NCBI GenBank assembly: GCA_030248215.1
Contig: JASANG010003634.1
Location: 1 to 64,000, forward strand
Reading direction: 5' to 3'
Source of the DNA: Enoplolaimus lenunculus
Taxonomy: Eukaryota; Nematoda; Enoplea; Enoplida; Thoracostomopsidae
Length of the DNA stretch: 64,000 nt
The notes under the pieces were generated by a model. It saw only the letters and a list, made by a program, of their open reading frames with translations. It was not told the origin of the DNA and searched no databases. Every line of letters starts with the position of its first letter. The stretch's first letter is position 1. Positions 31,699 to 42,252 of this stretch are shown here, piece by piece. Made by a program: the position numbers and the translations under genes.

Positions 31699-31772
31699 TC
31701 AACTAAGCCTAAGCCTAAGCCTAAGCCTAAGCCTAAGTCTAAGCCTAAGCCTAAGCCTAAGCCTAAGCGTAA
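31699..31772. repeat. Naked (TTAGGC)n array, about 12 units
   Basis: Almost pure CCTAAG hexamers on plus, without the MITE termini, about 30 bp downstream (in transcript sense) of the CTLD5 exon a donor. Confidence 0.9.
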
Positions 31773-31803
31773 GTTTCTGCAATCAACACGAATGCGATCA
31801 TAC

Positions 31804-31942
31804 CTGTTAATATATTGAGTCAACAGATTAAACGAGTGATAATCCGTCCAACTTGCAAGAGTTGTATTGTAAGCGGCACATAAATCTTCAGCGGCAACTC
31901 GGCTTCTGGCCCGAAATGGCGGAACAAAGTAAGCAGGTTCTT
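31804..31942 (-). CDS. CTLD5 exon a (N-terminal part), modular receptor gene
   Basis: 139 bp, acceptor CTTTGTAG, donor GTATGA, phase 1 to 2. The peptide begins EPAYFVPPFRARSRVAAED and continues LCAAYNTTLASWTDYHSFN. It carries the first CTLD Cys, the A...C...LASW...F helix pattern and the YF.PP.R start common to CTLDs 2-5. CTLDs are compact folds that bind sugars, proteins or lipids. This one has no EPN or WND calcium motif and no long loop, so protein binding is more likely than sugar binding. Confidence 0.9.
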
Positions 31943-32439
31943 CTACAAAGAAAGAACGAAATATGTAACAAAATGGCTACGAAGGGCATTAACTGCTAAG
32001 GATGGCTCTATCCTTGTGATGTGGCACCGTCCATTGCTGGACGTCGTTGTGTATCAAAAAAGGTTTGTTTACAAATTAATGCAGAATCCACAATATTTTG
32101 CGTACACGTTGCGGTAAATTGCTTTTGAGCAGTTAACACTGTGAAATATTACCACGATACAGTCAACGTTCGAAGCAACGAATTACGTATTTTACGCAGT
32201 GTTCAGTATAATTAAAATTTCAAGATAAATAAACGCGTTTTTTGTATGTTTTAAAATTCTTTATCAATTTTTTAGATTTAACGCAATGGGCAAATGCATT
32301 TTAACTGGTTCAAACCATTCCGACTTTTGAGTTGTACGTAGTCTCAGATAGAAGAACAAGACACCGTCTGAAATAGACGCTTTGAAACAGAATTGTGCAA
32401 ACACAACGACATATACGTAAAATATTCTAGATCCTGCAT

Positions 32440-32560
32440 GATATGCTGTTCTATACGAGAATAAATGTGCGTTCAGTGGACAGCGCCGGACGGCGACGGA
32501 GGGTGACAGACGGCGCCGGACGCCATCAAAAGTATAGCGCCACGATATGAGTGAAGAAGT
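32440..32560. mobile_element. GC-rich foldback fragment
   Basis: Repeated GGCGCCGGACG / GACGGCGACGGAGGGTGAC blocks and the edge AGTATAGCGCCACGATA match the 28.3, 41.2 and 57.8 kb elements. Confidence 0.5.
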
Positions 32561-32602
32561 TAACACGAAAACGCTAAAAATCACTATTTCAAAACATGAC
32601 TA

Positions 32603-32854
32603 CACTGTAAACTCCAGTGAGTTGATTAATCCATTCAGATAGCGAGTTGGTGATTTCTGAATTAATCTCAATAAACATTAACTCATTCTGAGTTGAGTTG
32701 ATTCTCATTGTGAGTTGAGTTGACTTTGGGTGAGTTGGTAAATTAACACATAATGAATTGAATCAACTCAAAATTCTGAGTTCTGATAGTCCTAACTCAG
32801 ATTGAGTGATTCAACACATTTTGAGTTAAAATCAACTCACTGAAATTTACAGTG
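32603..32854. mobile_element. Palindromic TA-type MITE, GAGTTGAT family, copy 3 (complete)
   Basis: TA at 32601-32602 and 32855-32856. CACTGTAAACTCCAGTGAGT faces ACTCACTGAAATTTACAGTG. The best copy for the family's ends. Confidence 0.92.
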
Positions 32855-33602
32855 TATGCGCTCTTGACAGATATAAAACCACAGTAGGCTACTGGATTTG
32901 TCAGAGCAAAATGTAAGCGAAGCCTATCGGTTGAAATCAGGAAAAATGTAAGCACTTGAGATGGATTATAGTTCGGGTTAATGAAAGAGTACAGAAATGA
33001 AATTAGAAAAACGGAATTTGCCAAGTTTATTTTGTATATTAAGTCAAACATTGTAACAAATTTCGTCATTCAACTCAGCGAGTAACGAGTAGTAAAACTA
33101 TGTTCAGTTCAGAAACAATTGTGTCAAAAATAAAACGCTATTTGAAACGCTTTTCGTGTTTGAAACAGACGCGGTCAAAGTGCATATTTTGTATGCAGAG
33201 AAACGCTGAAATGACATAGCTAGGGGGAAGCTAGACGCTTTTGAGTAAACACTTTTAGTGTTTGTCAACACGCTATTTTCTCATCATCGTAAATGCTTTT
33301 TTGCAAAGATTTGTAAGTATTTATTGACTGTTTTAGATTATAGCCATAGTTATTCGCAAGTAGTACTGTAGGATTAACGGGGTTGAACAGGTTACCAGGT
33401 AGTCATTTGTGGGCCCTCGAGCCTCCCATTAGCTTAATCCGGTCCCTGTTTGCTACGGTTCGTCATGAAGGCCAAGAGGCACCTATATATGTGGTTTACT
33501 CTTGTTTGTCTAGCAAAGTACACTAAACAGAAACAATTTGACCAATTCGCTTAGACGAGCGTTGAGAACTCTGTATTTTGGGAGGGGGTACATTCGGCTC
33601 AC

Positions 33603-33815
33603 TTGTACAATTTGGCGTCGCTGGTTGTAATAAATACCAATTTCCGTCCGGATAACATTCAAAGTATCCGATTCCGGTTAAATCATTCGAATAGTATCCT
33701 TCAATGCAGTCAACAACGATGGCGTCTGCCGGAAAATATGTGACTTGGTTTGGCGTGACTGACGTTAAGTTTCCCAGTGAATTTGTACAATTTGTTGTTA
33801 TGTTTTGATTTGAAG
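33603..33815 (-). CDS. CCP/sushi domain exon 3 of the modular receptor gene
   Basis: 213 bp, acceptor TTCTATTTACAG, donor TACAA|GTGAGC, phase 1 to 1. The peptide begins SNQNITTNCTNSLGNLTSV, continues YFPADAIVVDCIEGYYSND and FECYPDGNWYLLQP, ending with NC. Four Cys in CCP spacing, a GYY motif after Cys2 and the ECYPDGNWY variant of the local signature. Several N-glycosylation sites near the start. Linked to CTLD4 before and CTLD5 after. Confidence 0.9.
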
Positions 33816-33838
33816 CTGTAAATAGAACAAATTGCGTA

Positions 33839-34007
33839 CGGGCCCGTGGCCAATGGGGGGGAGTAAAGAGGCTCAGCCCCCCTGAAAAACGTTTGCGCCC
33901 CCAACCCTAGAAAACTTTCTACCTTGCTTACAAGTCAACGAAAACTCTTATATGTCCGTCCTGCAAGTTTTTAGCCCCCCTAGCAAGGTAAACTGGCTAC
34001 GGGCCTG
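33839..34007. mobile_element. hAT-type MITE, CAGRCCCGTAGCCAGC family, exact duplication ATTGCGTA
   Basis: CGGGCCCGTGGCCAATGGGG on the left, ...AACTGGCTACGGGCCTG on the right, ATTGCGTA at 33831-33838 and 34008-34015. This copy fixes the family's ends and its 8-bp duplication. Confidence 0.9.
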
Positions 34008-34141
34008 ATTGCGTATGATTCGATTCTTTAGGCCGACAAGCAGTCAATAAGTATATTTTAACAATTTTATGTAATTGGACACATTTTATGTACGAAACAA
34101 ACTTTTGCGAATTGAAATTTTCAACAGAAGGCACACGGCAT

Positions 34142-34448
34142 CAACTTGTGACAAAAGCGAACGAGAAGCCAAACACAATTTTAGCACTAAATATTAATAC
34201 AAAATTTTGATTTGATTCCTATTTTGGAACTTGTGAGAAAAGCGAACGAGAAGCCAAACACAATTTTAGCACTAAATATTAATACAAAATTTTGATTTGA
34301 TTCCTATTTTGGAACTTGTGAGAAAAGCGAACGAGAAGCCAAACACAATTTTAGCACTAAATATTAATACAAAATTTTGATTTGATTCCTATTTTGGAAC
34401 TTGTGAGAAAAGCGAACGAGAAGCCAAACACAATTTTAGCACTAAATA
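34142..34448. repeat. 85-bp tandem repeat, about 3.6 copies
   Basis: CGAACGAGAAGCCAAACACA recurs at about 34158, 34243, 34328 and 34413 (exact 85-bp period, near-identical copies). It begins 14 bp beyond the CTLD4 exon c donor. Confidence 0.92.
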
Positions 34449-34462
34449 ATTTTTCGACTTAC

Positions 34463-34556
34463 CATTGTTGCATACAGTATACATGCTATCATTGCACGAT
34501 GTCCAAGTAAATGTTCCATTTGTAAGCGAACCACATTCCGGTAAATTAGAAACGAT
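34463..34556 (-). CDS. CTLD4 exon c, modular receptor gene
   Basis: 94 bp, acceptor TTTGTTTCAG, donor GTAAGTCG, phase 0 to 1. The peptide begins IVSNLPECGSLTNGTFTWT and ends SCNDSMYTVCNN. ECGS...FTW.SC......VC gives the last three Cys and the hydrophobic core strand of a CTLD. Identical in length to CTLD3 exon c. Confidence 0.92.
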
Positions 34557-34700
34557 CTGAAACAAAGTCCAAATTTGAAAAGTTAGATTAGCATTGTTTG
34601 TAGCTAATTTTAACAGCCGCATTTCCAGCATTATTTGCATAACGGAAATGATTAATGATTGGACAAAATTACGTACCGTTAACAATTCGAGATTTAAAAA

Positions 34701-34859
34701 GGCACATGTATAGAACAGGGCCGGATTGTTTTTCGGAAGGGTCTACAATAGAGTCAGTTTAAGCTCTAGACTAATTTTTTGCTTAGGCTTAGGCTTGGCT
34801 TAGGCTTAGGCTTGGGATATGCTTATACTACAGTTACGGCCTTGTTCTATATATGGGCC
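34701..34859. mobile_element. (TTAGGC) MITE, compact, with exact duplication TTTAAAAA
   Basis: GGCACATGTATAGAACAGGG on the left and ...TTCTATATATGGGCC on the right, with TTTAAAAA at 34693-34700 and 34860-34867. Confidence 0.88.
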
Positions 34860-34879
34860 TTTAAAAACATGAATATATA

Positions 34880-35190
34880 TTAGCAAGAGTCCATAGTTTC
34901 ATTATGAGTGTGCAACTGGGTACATTCTGTGTAAAAAAATGTGCGCACGATACGTGATTATATACTTCTAGCAGTTCTAGCAAGTTATAACCCCTCATGT
35001 TTAAGGGTGGCTACAGTGCACTCCAATATCTTCACTCTGTTATTTACACCACCTCCCTTAAAGAACGGAAGGGTTGGTCAAAAACGCCAACACCCGGTGG
35101 TACATTTTATATCATGCGATTCCCGCAGACTTGTGCATACTCTTGTTAAGGATTATCACGCACTGTTGATGTTATACAAAGCCAAACGCT
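34880..35190. repeat. Interspersed repeat, CTCTTGTTATAAAGAGTG family
   Basis: GTGTGCAACTGGGTACATTC and ACTCTTGTTAAGGATTATCA match 43.7-44.1 and 27.5-28.2 kb. Confidence 0.5.
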
Positions 35191-35639
35191 TTTGACTTTG
35201 CATATGTGGTCCTTTGAATCTAGGAGCAAAATTTTTTGATGTGTGAACCACAAATCACCAACTAATACTGATATGTCGGCTAACTTCTAAACTATGAGCC
35301 ATTTTTTTAATTTAAATTACAAGCTCTTACAACTCGCTTGATTCAAATACAATTACCAACTGCCTACAGATGCTATATACATTTGAGAATATACAGCAAA
35401 ATAAACGAAGTTTCGTCTGCTATTTAACTCAGCTGTTAATTTTGAATATTACAAAAATTTGCAAATCTATATCGTTATACCTAGAATGCCCCACATGCGT
35501 ATTTTGTGCAGTGTTCCAGCACAGAAGTAAACAGTGCTATTGACACTACTTAATAAATAAATCGTTCTACAAAAGAATTTGTACATATAGATTCAGCTGG
35601 TGGTGTGATTTTGCAAGTGTCTTCAAAGTTGCGTTTATA

Positions 35640-35892
35640 GTTTAAACTAGTACACGTAGTTGCACAAATGTGCAACTAGACTAAGTCTTCTCCGGCCCCA
35701 GGCTAAATTATTGCCTAGCCCCTCTTGATAAGAGAAAATTACGCAGACATAAATCACGTCAGAAACTACTAGTATTCTATTATTCTTAATGCATGCTTAG
35801 TCTTAATTTGCACTCGTAACGTGAAACAAAAATCTGTTGGAACGCTGCCCACAATACGTATGTTGGGAGTTCCAGCTTAAATATATAGATGA
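35640..35892. repeat. Interspersed repeat ending GTTCCAGCTT
   Basis: Starts about ACTAGTACACGTAGTTGCAC and ends CCCACAATACGTATGTTGGG + AGTTCCAGCTTAAATAT. A second full-looking copy lies at 40235-40497, and end fragments at 0.83, 19.3, 22.0 and 36.5 kb. Class unknown. Confidence 0.5.
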
Positions 35893-36051
35893 TCTGTAAG
35901 TGTTTAAAGCTCAAGCAGGCTACTAGTTTCATTAATTTCAACTATAAACCAATATTGATGTCATTCTATACTTCTTCAAACTCAGACCAGTCTCTGAGAT
36001 ACAGTAGTTGCTGCCTGCAGTGAAATTTAGCTGTGGCATCTTAAAAGTTAC

Positions 36052-36094
36052 CTGACTCTGATATGTCCAGAACGAACGTCCATAGTGTTGTGAG
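36052..36094 (-). CDS. CTLD4 exon b (43 bp), modular receptor gene
   Basis: Acceptor TTTGTTTGTGTCAG, donor GTAACT. One nucleotide plus 14 codons, SQHYGRSFWTYQSQ, phase 2 to 0. It contains the FWT strand that replaces the WIG region of typical CTLDs. Too short to be noticed without its paralogues. Confidence 0.88.
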
Positions 36095-36128
36095 CTGACA
36101 CAAACAAAATATTTTTACGTTTAATAAT

Positions 36129-36300
36129 ACAGCATAATTTTGGCCTAACTTTATGGGGCGAATCATTTTTTCGCTAGACTGTAAGCGCAAGGTTTGGACT
36201 AATTTATTTTCTTTGGGTTCAGGCTTAGGCAAAAGCTTACAATTAGGCATATCTTTACGCTAAGGCTTATGCTTAGGCTTATGAAACAGTTACGCCTCCT
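36129..36300. mobile_element. Degenerate (TTAGGC) MITE
   Basis: GGCCTAACTTTATGGGGCG on the left, TTAGGC-like words, and GAAACAGTTACGCCTCC on the right. Confidence 0.45.
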
Positions 36301-36499
36301 AAAATAATATTGCCCGCAAACAACACGAATTCAAAAATTTTGCATCTTCGCTGCAATTACGCAATCTTCAAACATAAATAAATTCGCTAAAAACACACTT
36401 TAAAATTGTAAAATTTCGAAACGCAAAAAGTATCCCTCCCCGGTCAGAAAATCATGGATTAACCAATGGCCAAAATACACATGTTGGATGTTCCAGCTT

Positions 36500-36775
36500 T
36501 AATGAACAATTGAGTTGATTAATCACCGTATCGAATGAATTATCTACTTTTAGTTATTTCTGAGTTAATTACGGTAATAATGCACTCACTCTCAGCTGAT
36601 TTCATTCTGGATTAGTTGATTAATTAACTCAGAATGAGTTCAAACAATTCAGAATTCTGAGTTGCGAAAAACCTAATTCTGAAAGCTCATACTCTCTGAG
36701 TGGATTCAACTGATTCTGAGTTAAAATCAACTCACTCAAATTTACATTAAAATCAACTCACTCAAGTTTACAGTG
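36500..36775. mobile_element. Palindromic TA-type MITE, GAGTTGAT family, copy 4
   Basis: GAGTTGATTAATCACCG on the left and a duplicated AAAATCAACTCACTCAA ending TTTACAGTG on the right. The left terminus is eroded. Confidence 0.7.
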
Positions 36776-36799
36776 CACATCAAACTGGTTTGTACTCAC

Positions 36800-36938
36800 T
36801 TGTTTATGACTTGCTCCAAAATCGCAAACGAATAACTGTCGTTCCAGCTTGCAAGAGTCGTATTATACGCGAAGCATAAATCTTCAGCAGCTGTTCGATT
36901 TCGTACTGGAAACGGTGGAACAAAGAACGTTGGTATTT
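36800..36938 (-). CDS. CTLD4 exon a, modular receptor gene
   Basis: 139 bp, acceptor AAATGTTTCAG, donor GTGAGT, phase 1 to 2. The peptide begins IPTFFVPPFPVRNRTAAED and continues LCFAYNTTLASWNDSYSF. It equals CTLD3 and CTLD5 exon a in length and phase. A MITE lies 25 bp downstream of the donor. Confidence 0.92.
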
Positions 36939-37307
36939 CTGAAACATTTAGTAGAATACAGCGAAATATGCAAATAAGTAACCAATAACGAATCCAAAAT
37001 TTCAGAAAATCGAATATCAAAGGTTTACGCGGAACATTATATAGAAATTTGACCGTATCTAAAACTTTAACTTCTACTTCAACAGGGGATGTCAAGTTAC
37101 ATCTGTAATTCCCCCCCAAAACTGAACGCTGTGCATGACTTCAAAATCAAAAACAACACTTTTACAGACCTACCAGAAACCGGAACGGTCCTTAAATGGG
37201 CCAAATTTAAGATACTCTATGAGTGAATGAGGTTGAAACTTAATTACCGTCTATTTAGTGTACAAAAACAATAGAAAACGAAATGATTAGGAATATTCGT
37301 AAATTAC

Positions 37308-37514
37308 CTGTGCATGTAATTGGTTGATAAAGATACCAAGTGCCGTTAGGATAACATTCAAAACTAAGATTGCCAACAAATTGATCCAAGTAATATCCAT
37401 TGATGCATTCAACAGTGACTTGTGCCGCCAAAGCAAATGTTGTATGATTAGGTTGAACGCTAATCTGGTAGCCTTGTGGTGTTGAACAATGCTGCGTTGC
37501 TGTTTGTAACGAAG
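37308..37514 (-). CDS. CCP/sushi domain exon 2 of the modular receptor gene
   Basis: 207 bp, acceptor CAACTTTTTAG, donor GTAATT, phase 1 to 1. The peptide begins SLQTATQHCSTPQGYQISV, continues FALAAQVTVECINGYYLDQ and FECYPNGTWYLYQPITCT. Four Cys, the Gly-Tyr-Tyr motif after Cys2 and Trp before Cys4 are as expected of a CCP. Paired with CTLD3 upstream and CTLD4 downstream. Confidence 0.92.
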
Positions 37515-37584
37515 CTAAAAAGTTGTATATAAGAAAATTAACATAATTCTGCTTAATGCTAGCGCTTGTTTTTCGTTACGTTTA

Positions 37585-37740
37585 CACTGCAAAAAATGGT
37601 GTGTCAAATTAACTCTCTCCGAAATATACTCAACGAGACTGTCACAAACTGAGTCAAATTCGACTCACTGAGTCGTACGTTTGATTTTGGCGAAGTCGAA
37701 TTTGACCCAGTCTGTGTAGTCCCGTAGGGCCTATTTCAGA
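37585..37740. mobile_element. Truncated palindromic MITE, TGAGTCA family, copy 6
   Basis: Left end CACTGCAAAAAATGGTG after TA at 37583-37584. The right arm is cut after CCTATTTCAGA. Confidence 0.8.
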
Positions 37741-37942
37741 ATTTTGCTTACTACCACTTAACCCAAATGTGTGTCTATAGGAGCTTAATCTCTTTAAAAA
37801 ATTTTGGCTTCGCTGAAAATTTTACGAAAATAGACCTTCAATGCCACTCGAATGACATTGTCGGTCGCTTGCCGCTATACTGTGTTGTGTCGGTATACGG
37901 ATCTTATTATCGTTTAAGCTTTCAAACATAAATGATATAATG

Positions 37943-38142
37943 CATAGAACAGGGCCGTAACAGTAGTCTACGCATACTTCTAAGCATGAGCCCAAGCCCA
38001 AGCCTTAGCCTAAGCGTCAAAATGAGCTTATACTTAAGCCTAAGCATAAGTCGAAGTAAAAAAATTGGTCTAAACCTTAAGGTTATTCTAGTGCAGTCCA
38101 ACAAAAAACGTTTCGCCCTTGATCTTTACATTGACCATAAAA
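37943..38142. mobile_element. (TTAGGC) MITE
   Basis: ATGCATAGAACAGGGCCGTA on the left, CCTAAGC-type words, and AACGTTTCGCCCTTGATC + TTTACATTGACC on the right. Confidence 0.75.
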
Positions 38143-38430
38143 ACAAATTTTAATGCTTTAAACATAGCCCCATTAGATAAAACAAATGCTAACTATGGAA
38201 TGTACCTATTAATAAGCCCCTGTTATATGTAGGTCGTAAGCTTTTAAGGAGATACACGGATTCTAGTGCTTAATACAGGACATTAAAGGCGCCGTATTTT
38301 GTATGCTTGCGGCAACATACGTGTGGACGTCTCCCTTTATAGCACACGGACACGAGTAAGTTTACATCAATTGTAAGCTGAACTGATCATAAACTGGTTA
38401 AAATTAAATGTGGTTCCGCAATCAACTTAC

Positions 38431-38524
38431 CGTTATTACACACGGCAAACATTAAACCAGAACAGTTTGTCCATGTGAAGTTAGCATCAGTTACAGAACC
38501 ACAAAATGACAAATTTGCTGTAGT
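38431..38524 (-). CDS. CTLD3 exon c, modular receptor gene
   Basis: 94 bp, acceptor AATTATTTTATAG, donor GTAAGTTG, phase 0 to 1. The peptide begins TTANLSFCGSVTDANFTWT and ends NCSGLMFAVCNN, closing a four-Cys compact CTLD. Joins CCP2 in phase 1. Confidence 0.92.
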
Positions 38525-39471
38525 CTATAAAATAATTATTGATTGGGTTTGTAAAATTGTAGACTTATGATGCCTCCTTGATATAAAGCAAAAGTCACTT
38601 ACAATGGCTGAGATTAGGCGTTTATTTGGTTTTGTTCAAGAATTTAAGTATTGCGTCGGCGTCTTAAGTATTTACTTAAACATAACTTAAATAAATACTC
38701 AAGTGAAATTTCAGAAACCCAGCCAATATGTGTCAATTTTAGGAAAGTTTTCCTTGCTTTCTATAGCAACCCGAGTCCCGACCCCGTTTCTTGGGTTCAA
38801 ATTTGCACAGAAACTTTCAAAGGTTCGCAAAATATTCATCAACAAATATAGGAACATTTTCAACTAATCAGGGCTACGTTACAGCTAGGTGTCAGTTTCA
38901 ACTTTGATTTCAACTTTAGTCAAGATCTTACGTACGGGTTTTCACTTTGACTTTGATGCTTTAAAATGAATGCGAAAGAAGTTGTAACCCACAATTCACG
39001 TTTAATTCTGCCCTAAAAATATGAATTTCTGCTAACCGAATGAATTGCGTTTCGACCGCTTCAGTATAGGAAATTTTCCAATCAAACTATTAAAGCATAG
39101 CCATCCCATTGGTCAACGACTTTTTCGTAGATTCATGGTTATCATCTGGATCTATTTAATAGATGCGACCACTAGCGGATCCAGACGGGCTGACCCTCTA
39201 TCATCAGAAAAGTTTTTGTGATTAAATGCAAAAGTTCCTGCAATAAAAATTTTCTCTCTCAGAAAATTGGAAGATAGCATTTAGTAAATTTTGCTTTTCA
39301 TAACTTTTGCCAGCCTGCCTCCCGTCAGAAATTTTTGAATCCGCCGTTGTACAACACTACAGCGTTGTTACCTTCTCAGTAATAGTTTACCCTATCAAAC
39401 ACGTCCGTCTCTATACTTACTGGAGCTATTCGACCAAATTAATCATGCAAATATGAAGTAAAATCCCTTAC

Positions 39472-39514
39472 ATTTTTGTGATCGGTCCAGAACGAACGTC
39501 CACTGTTTCCAGAA
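39472..39514 (-). CDS. CTLD3 exon b (43 bp), modular receptor gene
   Basis: Acceptor AATTATTTTCAG, donor GTAAGG. One nucleotide plus 14 codons, SGNSGRSFWTDHKN, phase 2 to 0. The prototype of the 43-bp exon also found at 36052-36094 and 28653-28695. Confidence 0.88.
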
Positions 39515-39744
39515 CTGAAAATAATTAAGTAATTTTTTGTTGAAATTTAATATTTTAAAAGTTTCAAATTTGAAAACATTTCGAAACGAATTGAGTTAAA
39601 GTTTTCAGTCAAAATTTAATTGTATTCAAACACGACTGTTTCTGTGTGGATTTTATTCATTAAATATCGCATTTGGCTACAAATCACTAAATTGCAAAAA
39701 ATAACTTCAATTCGAAATGTTTTATTGCAAATGGGGTATAAACT

Positions 39745-39910
39745 GAGTGTTGCAATATTACATTTAAAAGCGTATTAGACACCTAAGCATATTATTCAGT
39801 CAACGCCAAACTGTAACGGTAAGTCTAAAACTAAGCCTAAGTCTAAGCAAAGATAATATTAATAATAAAAAGCCTAAGCCTATTTTATAGAAATCGCACG
39901 AGAAAACGCA
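39745..39910. mobile_element. Degenerate (TTAGGC) MITE fragment
   Basis: AAACTGTAACGGTAAGTCT and CCTAAG words within an AT-rich block. The termini are eroded. Confidence 0.35.
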
Positions 39911-39989
39911 ATATGGCTAACAGTAACACCGACAAATTTGAGTTCACAATAATTTAAGTGCAAATATAAATAATTGCAATTTTTATAAC

Positions 39990-40128
39990 CTGTTTATGAA
40001 TTGATTTAGCAACATAAACGAATTTTGATCACGCCAACTGGCCAAACTGCTGTTGTATGCAAAACACAAATCTTCAGCGGCTGCTCGGCTTCGTATCGGA
40101 TACGGCGGAATAAAGTAAGTTGGTGTTT
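39990..40128 (-). CDS. CTLD3 exon a, modular receptor gene
   Basis: 139 bp, acceptor GTTTTGTTTTCAG, donor GTTATA (weak), phase 1 to 2. The peptide begins TPTYFIPPYPIRSRAAAED and continues LCFAYNSSLASWRDQNSF. Same length and motif order as the CTLD4 and CTLD5 counterparts. Confidence 0.9.
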
Positions 40129-40234
40129 CTGAAAACAAAACTCAAATTTTAGCTAAATTTTGGACGTTAAATGTAAACTCTTAATTTAGTAACTTTTTTG
40201 TAAATTTTGCGTATTTCTCCGTTTTTATTAGTAC

Positions 40235-40497
40235 TAGTCAACGTGGTTGCACAATTTGCAACATTAACAACGCTCCTATTACAACTTTTTGTGTAGGAAA
40301 ATTATGCTATACTTTATGTTAACTGTTCCGTTCACTATTTCATTCATTGCTACATCGTGTGTCTGCATAGTACTTCCGAAAGATATAATTCTAGTCTGCG
40401 TACATAAGTTGTCTCATGTTTATATATGAAACATTCGCTACAACATCTGAAACGTGGCTCATAATACGTATGTGGAGCGTTCCAGCTTTAATAATCA
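40235..40497. repeat. Interspersed repeat ending GTTCCAGCTTTAATAAT
   Basis: ACTAGTCAACGTGGTTGCAC on the left and ATAATACGTATGTGGAGCGT + TCCAGCTTTAATAAT on the right. Related to 35640-35892. Confidence 0.5.
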
Positions 40498-40599
40498 GGT
40501 GTGAACAACAATATCTAATAAATATGTTTGAATATTTCGGTTACTTTGAGAAATGCACATTGTAACACCTATTAAAAAGACAGATCTGTTAAATAACGC

Positions 40600-40735
40600 C
40601 CCCCTCTTGGAAAATTTTTGCCCACACTAGAAAATTTTAAACCATGCATGCAAGTCATTAAAAACCCTTGAATGCCACTCCTGAAAAAAATTTAGCCCGC
40701 TCTCCTTAGCAAGGTGAGCTGGCTACTGGCCACTT
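40600..40735. mobile_element. Partial hAT-type MITE, CAGRCCCGTAGCCAGC family
   Basis: CTAGAAAATTTTAAACC, GCAAGTCATTAAAAACCC and AGCAAGGTGAGCTGGCTACT are family-typical. The left terminus is eroded. Confidence 0.6.
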
Positions 40736-40781
40736 CTTTGCAGGTTTACGCCCTGAATTTGCCGTTTAAGCAATACCTTAC

Positions 40782-40991
40782 CATGACAAACGAATGGAAT
40801 AGGTTCGTACCAGGTGCCGTTTGGATAACATTGGTACGTGTGTTTAATGTTGGTAACATCTTCATAGTACCCTGTCGCACAAGATACTGTTACAGTATCA
40901 CTTGGGATATAAACGGATTTAATGGGATTTACCACAAGACCAACAGTGAAATTAGGCGCAGCACATGAAATTGCGTTTGATTGATATGAAG
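40782..40991 (-). CDS. CCP/sushi domain exon 1 of the modular receptor gene
   Basis: 210 bp, acceptor TATATATTTCAG, donor GTAAGG, phase 1 to 1. The peptide begins SYQSNAISCAAPNFTVGLV, continues YIPSDTVTVSCATGYYEDV and YQCYPNGTWYEPIPFVCH. A textbook CCP with four Cys, GYY and Trp before Cys4. First CCP of the [CCP-CTLD] series, following CTLD2. Confidence 0.93.
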
Positions 40992-41214
40992 CTGAAATAT
41001 ATAATCCATGGCACTTATATGTGAATTCTGAAAACCAGCTTAACGCTGCTGCTAGGTAGTACAAGGCCCGAACTGAGGAAATTGCTATTCATTGCGGACG
41101 TTGAGCAAAAGAAAAAAGATTGGTTTTGACAGTTTTAGGGTTTGAAACCAAACGAGATTCAAGAAACCGAGACAGACTTCCATACTGTATATACACAGAC
41201 AACCATACCTTAGG

Positions 41215-41360
41215 GTGGCGGTATATTTGTCGTACGGTGGGGCCCGGCGCCGTCCGTCACCATATGGTATCGTACGTGAGTGTTTCATGTACAATGCCGC
41301 ACGGTGACGTATGGTGACGGACGGCGCCGGACGTTAGCAAAAGCATAACGCCAACCTTAA
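41215..41360. mobile_element. GC-rich foldback element
   Basis: TTAGGGTGGCGGTATATTTG on the left, AGCATAACGCCAACCTTAA on the right. GGCGCCGTCCGTCACCAT faces GTGACGGACGGCGCC. Confidence 0.65.
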
Positions 41361-42252
41361 TGATACCTAAAGAGTCGCTAGCATGCGAACATTGAATATA
41401 CGAAAGCTAAACATTTTAAACTGATACAAAACATCACAATTAAAGTTGTGTAATTTGAGCTAATTCAAAATCAACAGTTGTCGCTAGGCCAGTAACCCCT
41501 AAAACAATTCCTATAGGCAGAGTTTATATTCGTAATTTCACCTAAAGTTAAACATTTAGGCAAAGTCTCATCGCCAGAAGACACAAAAAGGTTAATCCCT
41601 GAAAAAATTTTCGCCCGCCCCATTTTGTCCGTATTTGGCAAAGTTTTTTTTAACGCAGCTTATAAATTATGTCAGTCCACGTTACTGCTGGTTCGGCCAG
41701 CACAAAAAATGTCCGCACCATTTCAGGTTTGCGCGGAACTATTGAGTACAGCGATAACTATGTACGGACATAAACATTAGCTAGCTAGCTAGCTAACTCG
41801 TACGGACATAGTTCTCGTTTTTGCCGAAATGTACGCATAGTTAAAAGCTAAGTTAGGTTTTTGTAAAACCATAAATTTTTGTGTGCACCATGTGTTTTGA
41901 ATACCGCTGGAGTAATTTATATTTGATATTGCATATAAAGTGTTTTCTATGCTCGTGTAAGCCAGACCAAGCATCATCGTTTTTCGTTTGCGGACATAGT
42001 TTCCAGCAAAATGTACACCGTCCGCAATTAGCAAAGGCTGTCTCAGCGGACGTTGTAGCATATTTTGGTATTGCTTCCGGACACATTGAAGTATGTAAAC
42101 GTCGTTCGGACACTTTATGTGCATGACGATTAGCAAAATTTTTGAATGACAGCCACAAAAATATATTTGCTTTTTAACACGTGGACTGGAGGGCACAATT
42201 CTGATTTTGCACGAAAAACGAGCAAAATAACCAATCAAACAATTGTATTCAC

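Noticed and set aside
31699-31772. (TTAGGC)n array as a real telomere end
   Set aside because: Short, internal and within an intron; similar hexamers occur inside more than 20 MITEs, so it is a MITE remnant rather than a chromosome end.
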